From Sphingobium soli (GTDB lineage Bacteria > Pseudomonadota > Alphaproteobacteria > Sphingomonadales > Sphingomonadaceae), in the NCBI RefSeq assembly GCF_020782245.1, contig NZ_JAJGNP010000009.1, forward strand, positions 1 through 64,000: a stretch of DNA of 64,000 bases, read 5' to 3'. A program made the translations under genes and the position numbers. Every line of letters starts with the position of its first letter. Position 1 is the first letter of the stretch. Shown piece after piece: positions 1 through 7,647 of this stretch. The notes under the pieces were generated by a model. It was not told the origin of the DNA. It searched no databases and was given only the letters and a program-made list of their open reading frames with translations.

Positions 1-96
1 GCCAGCACTGGCGGCCTGACCTGAACCCGATCCTGCCGTAGATCGACGGTTCCTACACCACCCCGCGGGACACGACCTAGCTTCCGCGAGCCGGTT

Positions 97-124
97 CTGG
101 CTCCCTGCAGTTGCAAGGAGCCAG
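97..124. repeat. 8-bp inverted repeat near the left edge
   Basis: Arms CTGGCTCC (97-104) and GGAGCCAG (117-124) are perfect complements around a 12-nt spacer, just beyond the 3' end of the leftward integrase gene. It could form a hairpin at the end of that transcript, but there is no T-run, so a terminator role is only a guess. The rest of positions 1-130 shows no convincing gene. Confidence 0.4.
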
Positions 125-130
125 ACGACA

Positions 131-763
131 TCAGATTTCAGTCCCCTCTGCCAATGTTAAGGCATCTTCCACATCAACTCCGAGATATCGGACCGTGCTT
201 TCAATCTTCGTGTGCCCGAGCAGTATCTGGACAGCCCGAAGATTTCCGGTCGCCTTATAAATGATCGAAGCCTTTGTACGTCTCAGCGAATGAGTTCCGT
301 AATCCTCGGCGGGCAAACCAATTCCGGTGATCCACTCATCGACCAAGCGAGCATATTGTCTTGTGCTTACATGGGCAGCATGGTTGGCCCGGCTGGGAAA
401 GACATACTCGTCCAGTGAGCCGCCGCGCAATTCGAGCCATTTTAAAAGGCTGGCGCGTGCGTCATCCATGAGTTCAAATTGAACCGGCCGCCCGGTCTTT
501 TGTTGGACCACGGTTGCCCGTGTGCGGATCTTCCGATCACATACGATATCGCTGATCCTGATCTTTACCAGATCACAACCCCGCAACTTGCTGTCGATAG
601 CCAGATCAAAAAGCGCCCTATCGCGAACCCTACGATGCTGATCCAGGAAGAAACGGACTGCCCAAATCTGTCGAGGTTTCAGTGCGCGCCTTGCGCCAAC
701 TTTGCGGCCTGCATTCCAAAAGATTCGTTCGCGAGCGGCGGGATCAAATTCCGATAATCCCAT
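131..763 (-). CDS. Short tyrosine recombinase/integrase
   Basis: A 210-residue site-specific recombinase that should cut and rejoin DNA through a phosphotyrosine intermediate. The catalytic set is visible: R61 (in SKLRGCDL), H158 and R161 (in THSLRR), H184 (in LLGH) and the nucleophile Y193 (in STVRYLG). The open frame extends upstream to 871, but the ATG at 763 is chosen because AAAGGAG lies 7 nt before it; the upstream 36 codons look non-native. The protein is mostly catalytic domain, with only a short N-terminal part and no arm-binding domain. That is typical of small recombinases found as island remnants. Its Shine-Dalgarno lies inside an inverted repeat (774-794). It lies next to the sulfide module, and whether it ever mobilised that module is unknown. 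Family assignment is firm; target site unknown. Confidence 0.88.
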   Translation of the reverse strand: MGLSEFDPAARERIFWNAGRKVGARRALKPRQIWAVRFFLDQHRRVRDRALFDLAIDSKLRGCDLVKIRISDIVCDRKIRTRATVVQQKTGRPVQFELMDDARASLLKWLELRGGSLDEYVFPSRANHAAHVSTRQYARLVDEWITGIGLPAEDYGTHSLRRTKASIIYKATGNLRAVQILLGHTKIESTVRYLGVDVEDALTLAEGTEI

Positions 764-773
764 GACACTTCTC

Positions 774-794
774 CTTTGGCCACAATGGCCAAAG
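774..794 (-). promoter_or_regulatory. Inverted repeat covering the integrase ribosome binding site
   Basis: CTTTGGCC (774-781), a 5-nt spacer and GGCCAAAG (787-794) form a perfect 8-bp inverted repeat. Read on the minus strand, the second arm contributes the AAAGG of the AAAGGAG Shine-Dalgarno of the integrase that starts at 763. It may be an RNA hairpin hiding the ribosome site or a protein operator; the sequence alone cannot tell. Confidence 0.5.
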
Positions 795-922
795 ACAGAA
801 CGCGCGAAACTTAAATCGAACCAGCCGAGCTCAAATTCGCCATCGGGTTGAAGTAGCAATGCGCTGCTCAACAGGCTCAGTCCATTTTATGATCTCAGCG
901 TTGAAAGGCTGAAATTCTGCAG

Positions 923-1306
923 TCAAAGGACGCGGGCAAAACCTGCCACGCCGCCGGCTGGCGGCGACTGTAAAGTCGGCCTTGCTACTGGTGGCAATTC
1001 AAGGTTGCCCTCGCTGCCAAAGATCGCCTCTATATTGCGCACGCACAGTGCCACATTTTCGTCAGCCAGTCTGTACCGGACCTGTTTGGCTTCCTTGCGC
1101 GTCTGGACGAGATCCGCGCGGCGCAATTCGGCCAATTGCTGGCTCAGTGCGGGCTGGCCGATGCCAGTGACATCGGCGATTTCGCCCACATTGCGTTCGC
1201 CTCGCAACAGGCAGGACAGGATCATCAGGCGCTGGGACTGGGCGAAGATCTTGATCTTTTCGGCTGCCGCCGCCGCCGCGTCGCGATCCTCGTAAAGAGC
1301 GCTCAT
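923..1306 (-). CDS. bigR: ArsR-family repressor, BigR/SqrR type
   Basis: A 127-residue winged-helix regulator. The recognition region is around residues 48-62 (IGQPALSQQLAELRRADLV) and the wing around 66-80. BigR/SqrR proteins repress sulfide-oxidation genes until reactive sulfur links two cysteines. C32 (in ILSCLLRGE) aligns with the first sensing cysteine. The second normally ends the last helix about 65 residues later; here that spot is G97/S98, and the only other cysteine is C88 in the same helix. The ATG overlaps the upstream peroxiredoxin stop by 4 bp, so the two are co-transcribed leftwards, divergent from the sulfide operon, whose AT-rich promoter it probably controls. Family confident; sensing chemistry uncertain because of the moved cysteine. 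Confidence 0.85.
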   Translation of the reverse strand: MSALYEDRDAAAAAAEKIKIFAQSQRLMILSCLLRGERNVGEIADVTGIGQPALSQQLAELRRADLVQTRKEAKQVRYRLADENVALCVRNIEAIFGSEGNLELPPVARPTLQSPPAGGVAGFARVL

Positions 1307-1926
1307 GGCCGGGCCTCCAGCCGACAGAACCAGTCGGGTGCTGCGTCGGCGTTTTCGGCAGCAGGCAACAATGCGGGTTGACCCGGCACCCAGCCTTCGG
1401 GCGTCAGGCTGCTCCCGCCATCGACGAGCTGCAACGCGTGCAACAGTCGTAGCATCTCGTCCACTGATCGACCGACATTGTGGGGATATGCTGTGGTTGC
1501 GCGGATCACCCCCTGCGGATCAATGAAGAAGGTCGACCGCATCGTCATGCTGTCCGCTGCATCTTCATCGATCATGCCATAGGCACGGCCCACGGCCATG
1601 CTGGGATCTTCGATGATCGGGAAGCTGATCTTGACGTCGAACAGGTCACGCAACGCTCGAACCCAGGCGATGTGGGCATAGAGACTGTCCACCGAAAGGC
1701 CCACCAACCGGCAGTCGAGCGCATCGAAATCCGCCTGCCGCCGCGCAAGGGCTGCAAATTCGCTGCTGCATACCGGTGTGAAGTCAGCCGGATGGGAAAA
1801 GAAAATCACCCACTGGCCCCGCAGCGCCGACAGCTGAAAATCACCCATGGTCGAACGCGCGCGAAAATCGGGCGCGAGGGAGCCAATACGAAGCGGGATC
1901 GGGCGGGCGGGCGTGACGTCGTTCAT
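1303..1926 (-). CDS. Peroxiredoxin (AhpC/TSA, Prx6-like)
   Basis: A 207-residue thiol peroxidase that should reduce peroxides and possibly persulfidated or sulfenic species. The peroxidatic cysteine C53 lies in the signature DFTPVCSSE. C72 and a near-terminal C201 (in DWFCRLEA) are also present; the last sits where Prx6-type enzymes of archaeal style carry C-terminal resolving cysteines. The start at 1926 is chosen over a TTG-type frame extension because AGGAA lies about 8 nt upstream and the protein then begins like relatives. It overlaps the ArsR gene by 4 bp and so shares its transcript. A peroxidase beside a sulfide regulator fits the oxidative load made by sulfide oxidation. Confidence 0.9.
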   Translation of the reverse strand: MNDVTPARPIPLRIGSLAPDFRARSTMGDFQLSALRGQWVIFFSHPADFTPVCSSEFAALARRQADFDALDCRLVGLSVDSLYAHIAWVRALRDLFDVKISFPIIEDPSMAVGRAYGMIDEDAADSMTMRSTFFIDPQGVIRATTAYPHNVGRSVDEMLRLLHALQLVDGGSSLTPEGWVPGQPALLPAAENADAAPDWFCRLEARP

Positions 1927-1965
1927 GGCGCTTTCCTGCAATCGTCAGAGGAATGTAGCAAGCCC

Positions 1966-1988
1966 TTGACGATTGCATTTTATATAAA
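1966..1988 (+). promoter_or_regulatory. AT-rich divergent promoter/operator of the sulfide module
   Basis: Between the two divergent transcripts there is TTGACG at 1966-1971, a plausible -35, followed by a very AT-rich stretch (1977-2006) in otherwise high-GC DNA. It includes the perfect 10-bp palindrome TTTATATAAA (1979-1988) and the looser repeat ATAAATAC/GTGTAAAT around 1984-2006. BigR-type repressors bind AT-rich inverted repeats overlapping such promoters, so this is the likely operator. No exact match to a published box is claimed. Confidence 0.5.
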
Positions 1989-2027
1989 TACATCATTAGT
2001 GTAAATATGAAATCAAAGGAGAGTCGC

Positions 2028-2945
2028 ATGTCCGACCCTGCACTTGCCAATGCCTGTGTCCAGGTCAGTGTCGCCCAAAGCGGCGTACCGGTGGTCAAGG
2101 CGTTCTTCGACGTGCCGACCTTCACCGTGACCTATGTGGTCCATGACGGCGAAACCCGCCGCGCCGCCGTGATCGACAGCGTCCTGACCTATGATCCCGC
2201 GGCCGGACGAACCGGGCATCAGGCGGCCGATCCGGTCATCGCCTATGTGGAAGAGCAGGGGCTGACCGTCGACTGGCATCTGGAAACCCACGCCCATGCC
2301 GATCATCTCTCGGCTGCGCCCTACCTCCAGCAGAAGCTGGGCGGAAAGATCGCGATCGGCGCGCATATCCGCGAAGTGCAGGAAACATTCGGTTCGCTGT
2401 TCAACGCAGGTGCTGATTTTCAGCGCGACGGGTCGGACTTCGATCATCTCTGGGTCGATGGCGACCAGTTCATGATCGGTAATCTGGCTGTCACGGTACT
2501 GCATGTGCCGGGTCACACCCCGGCCTGTGTTGCTTATGTCATCGGTGACGCAGTGTTCGTGGGGGACACCATGTTCATGCCCGATTATGGCACCGCCCGC
2601 GCCGACTTTCCTGGCGGCGACGCGCGCACCCTGTTCCGCTCCCTGCGCCGCCTGCTGGAATTGCCGCCCGAAACCCGATTGTTTCTGTGTCACGACTATC
2701 TACCCGAAGGGCGCGACCATTATGTGTGGGAAACCACCGTTGCCGAGCAGCGTCGCGCCAATATCCATGCGCATGACGGGGTGAGCGAGGATGATTTCGT
2801 CGCTATGCGCGAAACGCGCGATGCCACGCTGGCGATGCCGCGCCTGATCCTGCCGTCGGTGCAGGTGAATATGCGCGCGGGCCATATGCCGCCAACCGAC
2901 GACAATGGCGTCACCTACCTCAAGATCCCGGTGAACCAGCTATGA
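2028..2945 (+). CDS. Persulfide dioxygenase (ETHE1-like metallo-beta-lactamase fold)
   Basis: A 305-residue MBL-fold protein. Persulfide dioxygenases oxidise glutathione persulfide to sulfite and glutathione with one iron. The metal motif THAHADH gives H88, H90, D92 and H93; downstream HVPGHTPACV supplies another histidine and GDTMF the bridging aspartate. The ATG at 2028 is chosen because AAAGGAG lies just before it; the in-frame ATG at 2007 precedes that ribosome site. It is the first gene of the rightward operon and overlaps the next gene by 4 bp. In Xylella the matching protein (Blh) is fused to DUF442; here DUF442 sits on the sulfide:quinone reductase instead. A glyoxalase II or generic hydrolase is less likely given the neighbours. 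Confidence 0.88.
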   Translation: MSDPALANACVQVSVAQSGVPVVKAFFDVPTFTVTYVVHDGETRRAAVIDSVLTYDPAAGRTGHQAADPVIAYVEEQGLTVDWHLETHAHADHLSAAPYLQQKLGGKIAIGAHIREVQETFGSLFNAGADFQRDGSDFDHLWVDGDQFMIGNLAVTVLHVPGHTPACVAYVIGDAVFVGDTMFMPDYGTARADFPGGDARTLFRSLRRLLELPPETRLFLCHDYLPEGRDHYVWETTVAEQRRANIHAHDGVSEDDFVAMRETRDATLAMPRLILPSVQVNMRAGHMPPTDDNGVTYLKIPVNQL

Positions 2946-3379
2946 TCCCCGGCTTTCCAGACGCGCAGCCGATTGCGGGGCTAATTGGCGGGCTGATGAT
3001 TGGTCTGGCCGCTGCGATCATGTTGCTAGGGCTGGGGCGGATCGCCGGGGTCAGCGGGCTGACGGCGCGCGCTACCGGACTGGCGGATAGCGGTGCGCCG
3101 CGCAGCGTGGCGGCGGCTTTCATCATCGGCTTGCCGCTTGGTGCTCTCTTGGTCGCCTGGCTGTGGGACGGAGTGCCTGCGAGCTTCCCTGCGCCGGGCC
3201 TGCTGATTGTCGCGGGGCTGGTCGTCGGCTTCGGCACGCGGCTTGGGTCGGGTTGCACCAGCGGCCATGGCGTGTGCGGCCTGTCGCGCCTGTCACGCCG
3301 CTCGATCGTCGCCACGGCCCTGTTCATGGGTAGCGGTTTTGCGACCGTGGCGCTGATGCGTCTGGCAGGCGCAATCTGA
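2942..3379 (+). CDS. YeeE/YedE-type sulfur transporter half (PmpA-like)
   Basis: A 145-residue protein with about four membrane helices. It carries the YeeE/YedE signature GSGCTSGHGVCGL near residues 101-113, whose cysteines in the thiosulfate transporter family handle sulfur. It is half the usual YeeE length and is followed at once by a second half-size partner, the PmpA/PmpB arrangement found next to bigR in other proteobacteria. It probably moves a sulfur compound such as thiosulfate or a sulfane-sulfur carrier across the inner membrane; the exact substrate cannot be read. ATGA overlap with the dioxygenase gene and TGATG overlap with the next gene indicate translational coupling. Confidence 0.85.
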   Translation: MIPGFPDAQPIAGLIGGLMIGLAAAIMLLGLGRIAGVSGLTARATGLADSGAPRSVAAAFIIGLPLGALLVAWLWDGVPASFPAPGLLIVAGLVVGFGTRLGSGCTSGHGVCGLSRLSRRSIVATALFMGSGFATVALMRLAGAI

Positions 3380-3786
3380 TGCGGATCATATTGGCGCTGT
3401 TGTCAGGCGTGCTGTTCGGCGCGGGACTGGCGATTTCCGGCATGGCGGATCCGATGCGGGTGCGCGCGTTCCTCGATCTGGTCGGGGCATGGGACCCCAC
3501 GCTCGCCTTCGTCATAGGCGGGGCGATGATACCGATGTCGCTGGCTTGGATGGTTCAGAAGCGGATCGATCGCCCATTCGCCGACAGGGCTTTTACCCTC
3601 CCTAACACGGACGGGATCGACGGCAAGCTAGCGCTGGGCGCAATCCTGTTCGGTATCGGCTGGGGCATTGGCGGGCTGTGCCCTGGCCCCGCCATTGCCA
3701 GCCTGTCGCTCGCCCCGGCGGCTGTAGCCCCGTTCGTGCTCGCCATGCTGGTCGGCATGGCGCTTCATCGCTTCACCATATCATAA
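3379..3786 (+). CDS. YeeE/YedE-type sulfur transporter half (PmpB-like, DUF6691)
   Basis: A 135-residue inner-membrane protein with about four hydrophobic segments, the partner of the preceding gene. It opens with the helix around residues 3-20 and has the conserved GMADPMRVRAFLDL near residues 22-35 and GLCPGPAIA near residues 107-115, whose cysteine corresponds to the sulfur-handling cysteine of the family. Together the two halves should form one YeeE-like transporter. Its start codon shares a base with the stop of the first half. A 31-bp gap with a strong AGGAGG ribosome site follows before the sulfide:quinone reductase gene. Confidence 0.84.
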   Translation: MRIILALLSGVLFGAGLAISGMADPMRVRAFLDLVGAWDPTLAFVIGGAMIPMSLAWMVQKRIDRPFADRAFTLPNTDGIDGKLALGAILFGIGWGIGGLCPGPAIASLSLAPAAVAPFVLAMLVGMALHRFTIS

Positions 3787-3817
3787 TCGGCCTGGCGCCG
3801 GACCCAGGAGGTTCCCC

Positions 3818-5395
3818 ATGGACATCAAGCAACTGACCCCGACGCTGAGTGTCACCGCGCAGCTTATGCCAGCCGACGTCGCGCAAGCCGTGGCGGCAGG
3901 TTTTCGTGCGATCCTTTGCAATAGGCCCGATGGCGAAGGCGCGGAGCAGCCGACGGCTGCCGAGATTGGCGCAGTGGCGCGTGCCGCAGGACTTGGCTTT
4001 GCCTATGTCCCGGCGGTGGCGGGGTCGCTAACCGATGCCGATGCAGCGGCAATGCGGGGCGCGCTCGACAGTCTGCCGGGTCCGGCGCTGGCCTATTGCC
4101 GGTCGGGTGCCAGGGCGGAAAGGCTGGCGGAGATGGCAGGTCTACTACGCCCCAAGGACGCAAGCCATTATGATGTGCTGATCGTTGGCGGTGGCAGCGC
4201 CGGTATCGCCACCGCAGCCAGCATCCTCAAGCGGCGGCGTGATATCCGCCTCGCGATTATCGAACCCAGTGATGCGCATTATTACCAGCCCGGCTGGACC
4301 ATGGTTGGCGCAGGCGTGTTCGACAGCAGCTTTACCCGGCGGGGCGAGGCCGGACTGATCCCGCGTGGCGCGGAATGGATCAAGGCGTCGGCAAGCGCCT
4401 TCCTGCCCGACGAGAAGATGGTGATGCTCGATGACGACCGAAGGATCGGCTATGGCGTGCTGGTCGTCTGTCCCGGCATCGCACTGGACTGGAACGCCAT
4501 CCCTGGCCTGTCCGACGCATTGGGGCATGATGGCGTGACGTCCAACTATCGCTATGATCTGGCCCCCTATACCAACCGGCTCGTCAAGCAGTTCAGGGGC
4601 GGCCGCGCCTTGTTCACCCAGCCGCCCATGCCGATCAAATGCGCGGGCGCACCGCAAAAGGCGATGTATCTGTCCTGCCACCGTTGGGAGAAGTCGGGCG
4701 TGCTGGCGGACAGTGACGTGCAGTTTCATACCGCCGGAGCCGTATTATTCGGCGTCTCGGCTTATGTCCCGGCATTGATGGACTATGTCGATCGCTACGG
4801 CATCAGCCTGAACTTCGGGTCGAAGCTGGTCGAAATAGACGGTGCTTGCAAAACTGCAATCTTCGAGCAGGCGGACGGCGATGCAGTGAAGCGCGTGGCC
4901 GAGCGGTTCGACATGATCCATGTCGTGCCGCCGCAGGTCGCGCCCGACTTCATCCGCACCAGCCCGCTGGCCAACGCATCGGGCTTTGTCGAGGTGGACG
5001 AAGCCACGCTCTGCCATCCGCTCTATCCCGGCATTTTCGCGCTGGGCGACGCCTGTTCGACCTCCAATGCCAAGACGATGGCAGCCGCGCGCAAGCAGGC
5101 ACCGGTGGTAGCGGTCAACGCACTGGCGGCGCTAGACGGCCAACCGCCAGTCGCGATCTATGATGGCTATGGCAGTTGCCCGCTGACGGTAGAAGCAGGC
5201 AAGATCGTGCTGGCTGAATTTGGCTATGGCGGCAAGCTGATGCCCAGTTTCCCCAATTGGCTGATCGACGGCACCCGGCCATCGCGCCTGTCCTGGCTGC
5301 TCAAGGACACAATCCTGCCGCCTGTCTACTGGCACGGGATGCTCAAGGGGCGCGAGTGGATGGTCAAGCCGCAGATGATCGGCGCGCGGCCATGA
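3818..5395 (+). CDS. sqr: DUF442 - sulfide:quinone oxidoreductase fusion
   Basis: A 525-residue two-domain protein. Residues 1-108 are a DUF442 (TIGR01244-like, tyrosine-phosphatase/rhodanese-like) domain with the loop CRSGARA and active cysteine C94. Residues about 118-525 are a flavin disulfide reductase: FAD motif GGGSAGIATA near 124-133, then the two redox cysteines of mitochondrial-type SQR, C275 in PIKCAGAPQK and C413 in LGDACSTSN. SQR oxidises sulfide, passes electrons to ubiquinone and hands sulfane sulfur to an acceptor. The fused DUF442 could take that sulfur before the dioxygenase uses it (inference). AGGAGG precedes the ATG. It overlaps the exporter gene by 4 bp. SQR assignment is strong because both cysteines and the C-terminal YGSCPLTVEAGK-like segment are present. 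Confidence 0.93.
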   Translation: MDIKQLTPTLSVTAQLMPADVAQAVAAGFRAILCNRPDGEGAEQPTAAEIGAVARAAGLGFAYVPAVAGSLTDADAAAMRGALDSLPGPALAYCRSGARAERLAEMAGLLRPKDASHYDVLIVGGGSAGIATAASILKRRRDIRLAIIEPSDAHYYQPGWTMVGAGVFDSSFTRRGEAGLIPRGAEWIKASASAFLPDEKMVMLDDDRRIGYGVLVVCPGIALDWNAIPGLSDALGHDGVTSNYRYDLAPYTNRLVKQFRGGRALFTQPPMPIKCAGAPQKAMYLSCHRWEKSGVLADSDVQFHTAGAVLFGVSAYVPALMDYVDRYGISLNFGSKLVEIDGACKTAIFEQADGDAVKRVAERFDMIHVVPPQVAPDFIRTSPLANASGFVEVDEATLCHPLYPGIFALGDACSTSNAKTMAAARKQAPVVAVNALAALDGQPPVAIYDGYGSCPLTVEAGKIVLAEFGYGGKLMPSFPNWLIDGTRPSRLSWLLKDTILPPVYWHGMLKGREWMVKPQMIGARP

Positions 5396-6189
5396 TGACC
5401 ACCGCACAATATCTGCTGGGTGGCCTGTCGGGCGGGCTGGTTGGCTTCGTACTGGGGCTGGTCGGCGGCGGCGGCTCTATCCTCGCTGTGCCGCTGATGG
5501 TATATCTGGTCGGCGTGCCCAATGCCCATGTCGCGATCGGCACCAGCGCGTTGGCGGTGGCGGCGAACGCGGCGGCTGGCCTAGCGAGCCATGCCCGCGC
5601 CCATCATGTCAAATGGCGGTGCGGCGGCATCTATGCGGCGGCGGGGATCGTCGGCGCGCTGGCGGGATCGACATTTGGCAAGATGGTCGATGGCGACAAG
5701 TTGCTGGCGCTGTTTGCTTTGGTAATGCTGCTGGTCGGCGTGCTGATGTTGAAGGGGCGCGGTAATCCGGGCAATCCGGGGGCGGAGTGCAATCGGGAAA
5801 AAGCGCCCAAGGTCGTCGCCTATGGCTTGGGGTCCGGGCTATTTTCCGGCTTTTTCGGTATTGGTGGCGGCTTTCTGATCGTACCCGGACTGGTGGCATC
5901 GACGGGGATGCCGATGCTGATGGCGGTCGGCACCTCCCTGGTCGCGGTCACTGCTTTTGGCCTGACGACGGCGGCCAATTATGCCTTTTCAGGGCTGATC
6001 GACTGGCCGTTGGCAGCCATGTTCGTTGTCGGCGGTGTTGCGGGCAGCATCGGCGGCACCCGGCTGGCCGAGGCGCTGGGCGGGAATACCGGCCGGCTGA
6101 CCACGGTTTTTGCCGGGCTGATCTTCATCGTCGCGCTCTACATGCTCTGGCGCAGCGCCGCTGCCTTCCTGCCCGGCATGACAATCTGA
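5392..6189 (+). CDS. TauE/SafE-family sulfite/sulfur anion exporter
   Basis: A 265-residue polytopic protein with roughly eight membrane helices in two homologous halves. Each half shows the family motif: GLVGGGGSILAVPL near residues 23-36 and GFFGIGGGFLIVPGL near residues 153-167. TauE/SafE proteins export sulfite, sulfoacetate and similar anions. Next to a persulfide dioxygenase, the obvious role is removal of sulfite. The ATG at 5392 overlaps the SQR stop (ATGA); an adjacent ATG at 5395 is equally possible. A 54-bp gap separates it from cydA, the widest gap in the operon. Confidence 0.88.
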   Translation: MMTTAQYLLGGLSGGLVGFVLGLVGGGGSILAVPLMVYLVGVPNAHVAIGTSALAVAANAAAGLASHARAHHVKWRCGGIYAAAGIVGALAGSTFGKMVDGDKLLALFALVMLLVGVLMLKGRGNPGNPGAECNREKAPKVVAYGLGSGLFSGFFGIGGGFLIVPGLVASTGMPMLMAVGTSLVAVTAFGLTTAANYAFSGLIDWPLAAMFVVGGVAGSIGGTRLAEALGGNTGRLTTVFAGLIFIVALYMLWRSAAAFLPGMTI

Positions 6190-6243
6190 CCTATCCCTAT
6201 CCCTCTGCCCGCCTGCTACATGGTGGGCGAAAGGACATGTCCC

Positions 6244-7647
6244 ATGTTCGACTCGCTTGACGCCCTGCTTCTGGCCCGCGCGCAATTCGCCTTCACCGTC
6301 AGTTTCCACTTCCTGTTTCCGGCTTTTTCCATCGGCCTTGCCAGCTACCTGATGATCCTGGAAGGATTGTGGCTGGCGACCGGCAAGGGCGTCTATGCCA
6401 ATCTCTTCCGCTACTGGCTCAAGATCTTCGCGGTCGTGTTCGCCATGGGGGTCGTGTCGGGCATCGTCATGTCGTACCAGTTCGGCACCAACTGGTCGGT
6501 CTTTTCCGACAAGGCCGGGCCGGTCATCGGCCCGCTCATGGCTTATGAAGTGCTGACCGCCTTCTTCCTGGAGGCCGGCTTTCTGGGCGTCATGCTGTTC
6601 GGCATAAACAAGGTCGGGCGGAAGCTGCACTTCACCGCGACCTGCGCGGTGGCGGTTGGCACCTTCATTTCCGCCTTCTGGATACTCTCGGTCAACAGCT
6701 GGATGCAGACCCCGACCGGCTATGAGATGGGTGCGAACGGCCAGTTCCTGCCCGGTCCCAGCTGGATCGCGATTATCTTCAACCCCAGCTTCCCCTATCG
6801 GCTGGTCCACACTGTGCTGGCCGCCTATCTGACGACCGCCTTTGCGGTGGGCGGGGTGGGGGCATGGCACCTGCTCAAGGACCGGACCAATCCGGGCGCA
6901 CGCACCATGTTCTCCATGGCGATGTGGATGGCGGCAATCGTCGCGCCGATCCAGATATTTGCAGGCGACATGCACGGCCTCAACACGCTGGAGCATCAGC
7001 CGGTCAAGGTAATGGCCATGGAAGGCCATTATGACAGCCACCCCGACGGCGCGCCGCTTATCCTGTTCGGCATCCCTGACAGCGCCAACAAGCGGGTCGA
7101 TTACGCCATCTCCATTCCCAAGGCGTCGTCGCTGATCCTCAAACATGATCTCAACGCACCGATGAAGGGGCTGGATAGAGTGCCCGACGGTGACAAGCCG
7201 CCGGTCGGCATCGTGTTCTGGGCGTTCCGGGTGATGGTGGGGATTGGGTTTGCGATGCTGGGCCTGGGCCTGTGGAGCCTGGTTGCCCGCGCTCGTCGCA
7301 AGCTGCATGACTGGACATGGCTGCACCGGGCCGCCTTGGTGATGGGGCCAGCGGGATTTATCGCCGTTCTGGCCGGATGGGTGGTGACCGAGGTCGGGCG
7401 GCAGCCCTTTACCATCTACGGCCTGCTGCGCACCGCCAACAGCGCATCGCCACTCGACGCACCTGCGGTTGCGGCATCGCTGCTGGCCTTCGTGCTGGTC
7501 TATTTCAGCGTGTTCGGCATGGGTATCTGGTATCTGCTGTACCTGATGAAGAAGCCGCCCGAAGCGCATGAAAGCACGCTGGACGGCGCGCCGATCCGCA
7601 CCGCTGGCATAACCCCGGCACCTGCCATCGAAGGAGGCGAAGGATGA
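6244..7647 (+). CDS. cydA: Cytochrome bd ubiquinol oxidase subunit I (CIO type)
   Basis: A 467-residue inner-membrane subunit that binds haems b558, b595 and d and oxidises ubiquinol. The N-terminus has the usual opening with haem ligand H22 (in VSFHFLFPAFS). GWVVTEVGRQPFTIYG appears near residues 377-392; the usual tryptophan after GRQP is phenylalanine here. The region between the quinol-binding helices is short, as in cyanide-insensitive (CIO/CioA) oxidases. The ATG at 6244 is preferred over an in-frame upstream GTG/ATG because GAAAGGAC precedes it and homologues start there. It overlaps cydB by 4 bp. Bd oxidases resist sulfide while haem-copper oxidases are inhibited, which explains its place behind the sulfide genes. 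Confidence 0.95.
   Translation: MFDSLDALLLARAQFAFTVSFHFLFPAFSIGLASYLMILEGLWLATGKGVYANLFRYWLKIFAVVFAMGVVSGIVMSYQFGTNWSVFSDKAGPVIGPLMAYEVLTAFFLEAGFLGVMLFGINKVGRKLHFTATCAVAVGTFISAFWILSVNSWMQTPTGYEMGANGQFLPGPSWIAIIFNPSFPYRLVHTVLAAYLTTAFAVGGVGAWHLLKDRTNPGARTMFSMAMWMAAIVAPIQIFAGDMHGLNTLEHQPVKVMAMEGHYDSHPDGAPLILFGIPDSANKRVDYAISIPKASSLILKHDLNAPMKGLDRVPDGDKPPVGIVFWAFRVMVGIGFAMLGLGLWSLVARARRKLHDWTWLHRAALVMGPAGFIAVLAGWVVTEVGRQPFTIYGLLRTANSASPLDAPAVAASLLAFVLVYFSVFGMGIWYLLYLMKKPPEAHESTLDGAPIRTAGITPAPAIEGGEG

Noticed and set aside
1..130. Possible transposase remnant at the left edge
   Set aside because: Translations in all frames are broken by stops and show no recognisable transposase motif.
5989..7569. 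A 526-codon open frame opposite tauE/cydA
   Set aside because: Composition rich in His, Arg and Gln, no ribosome site, and antisense to cytochrome bd subunit I.
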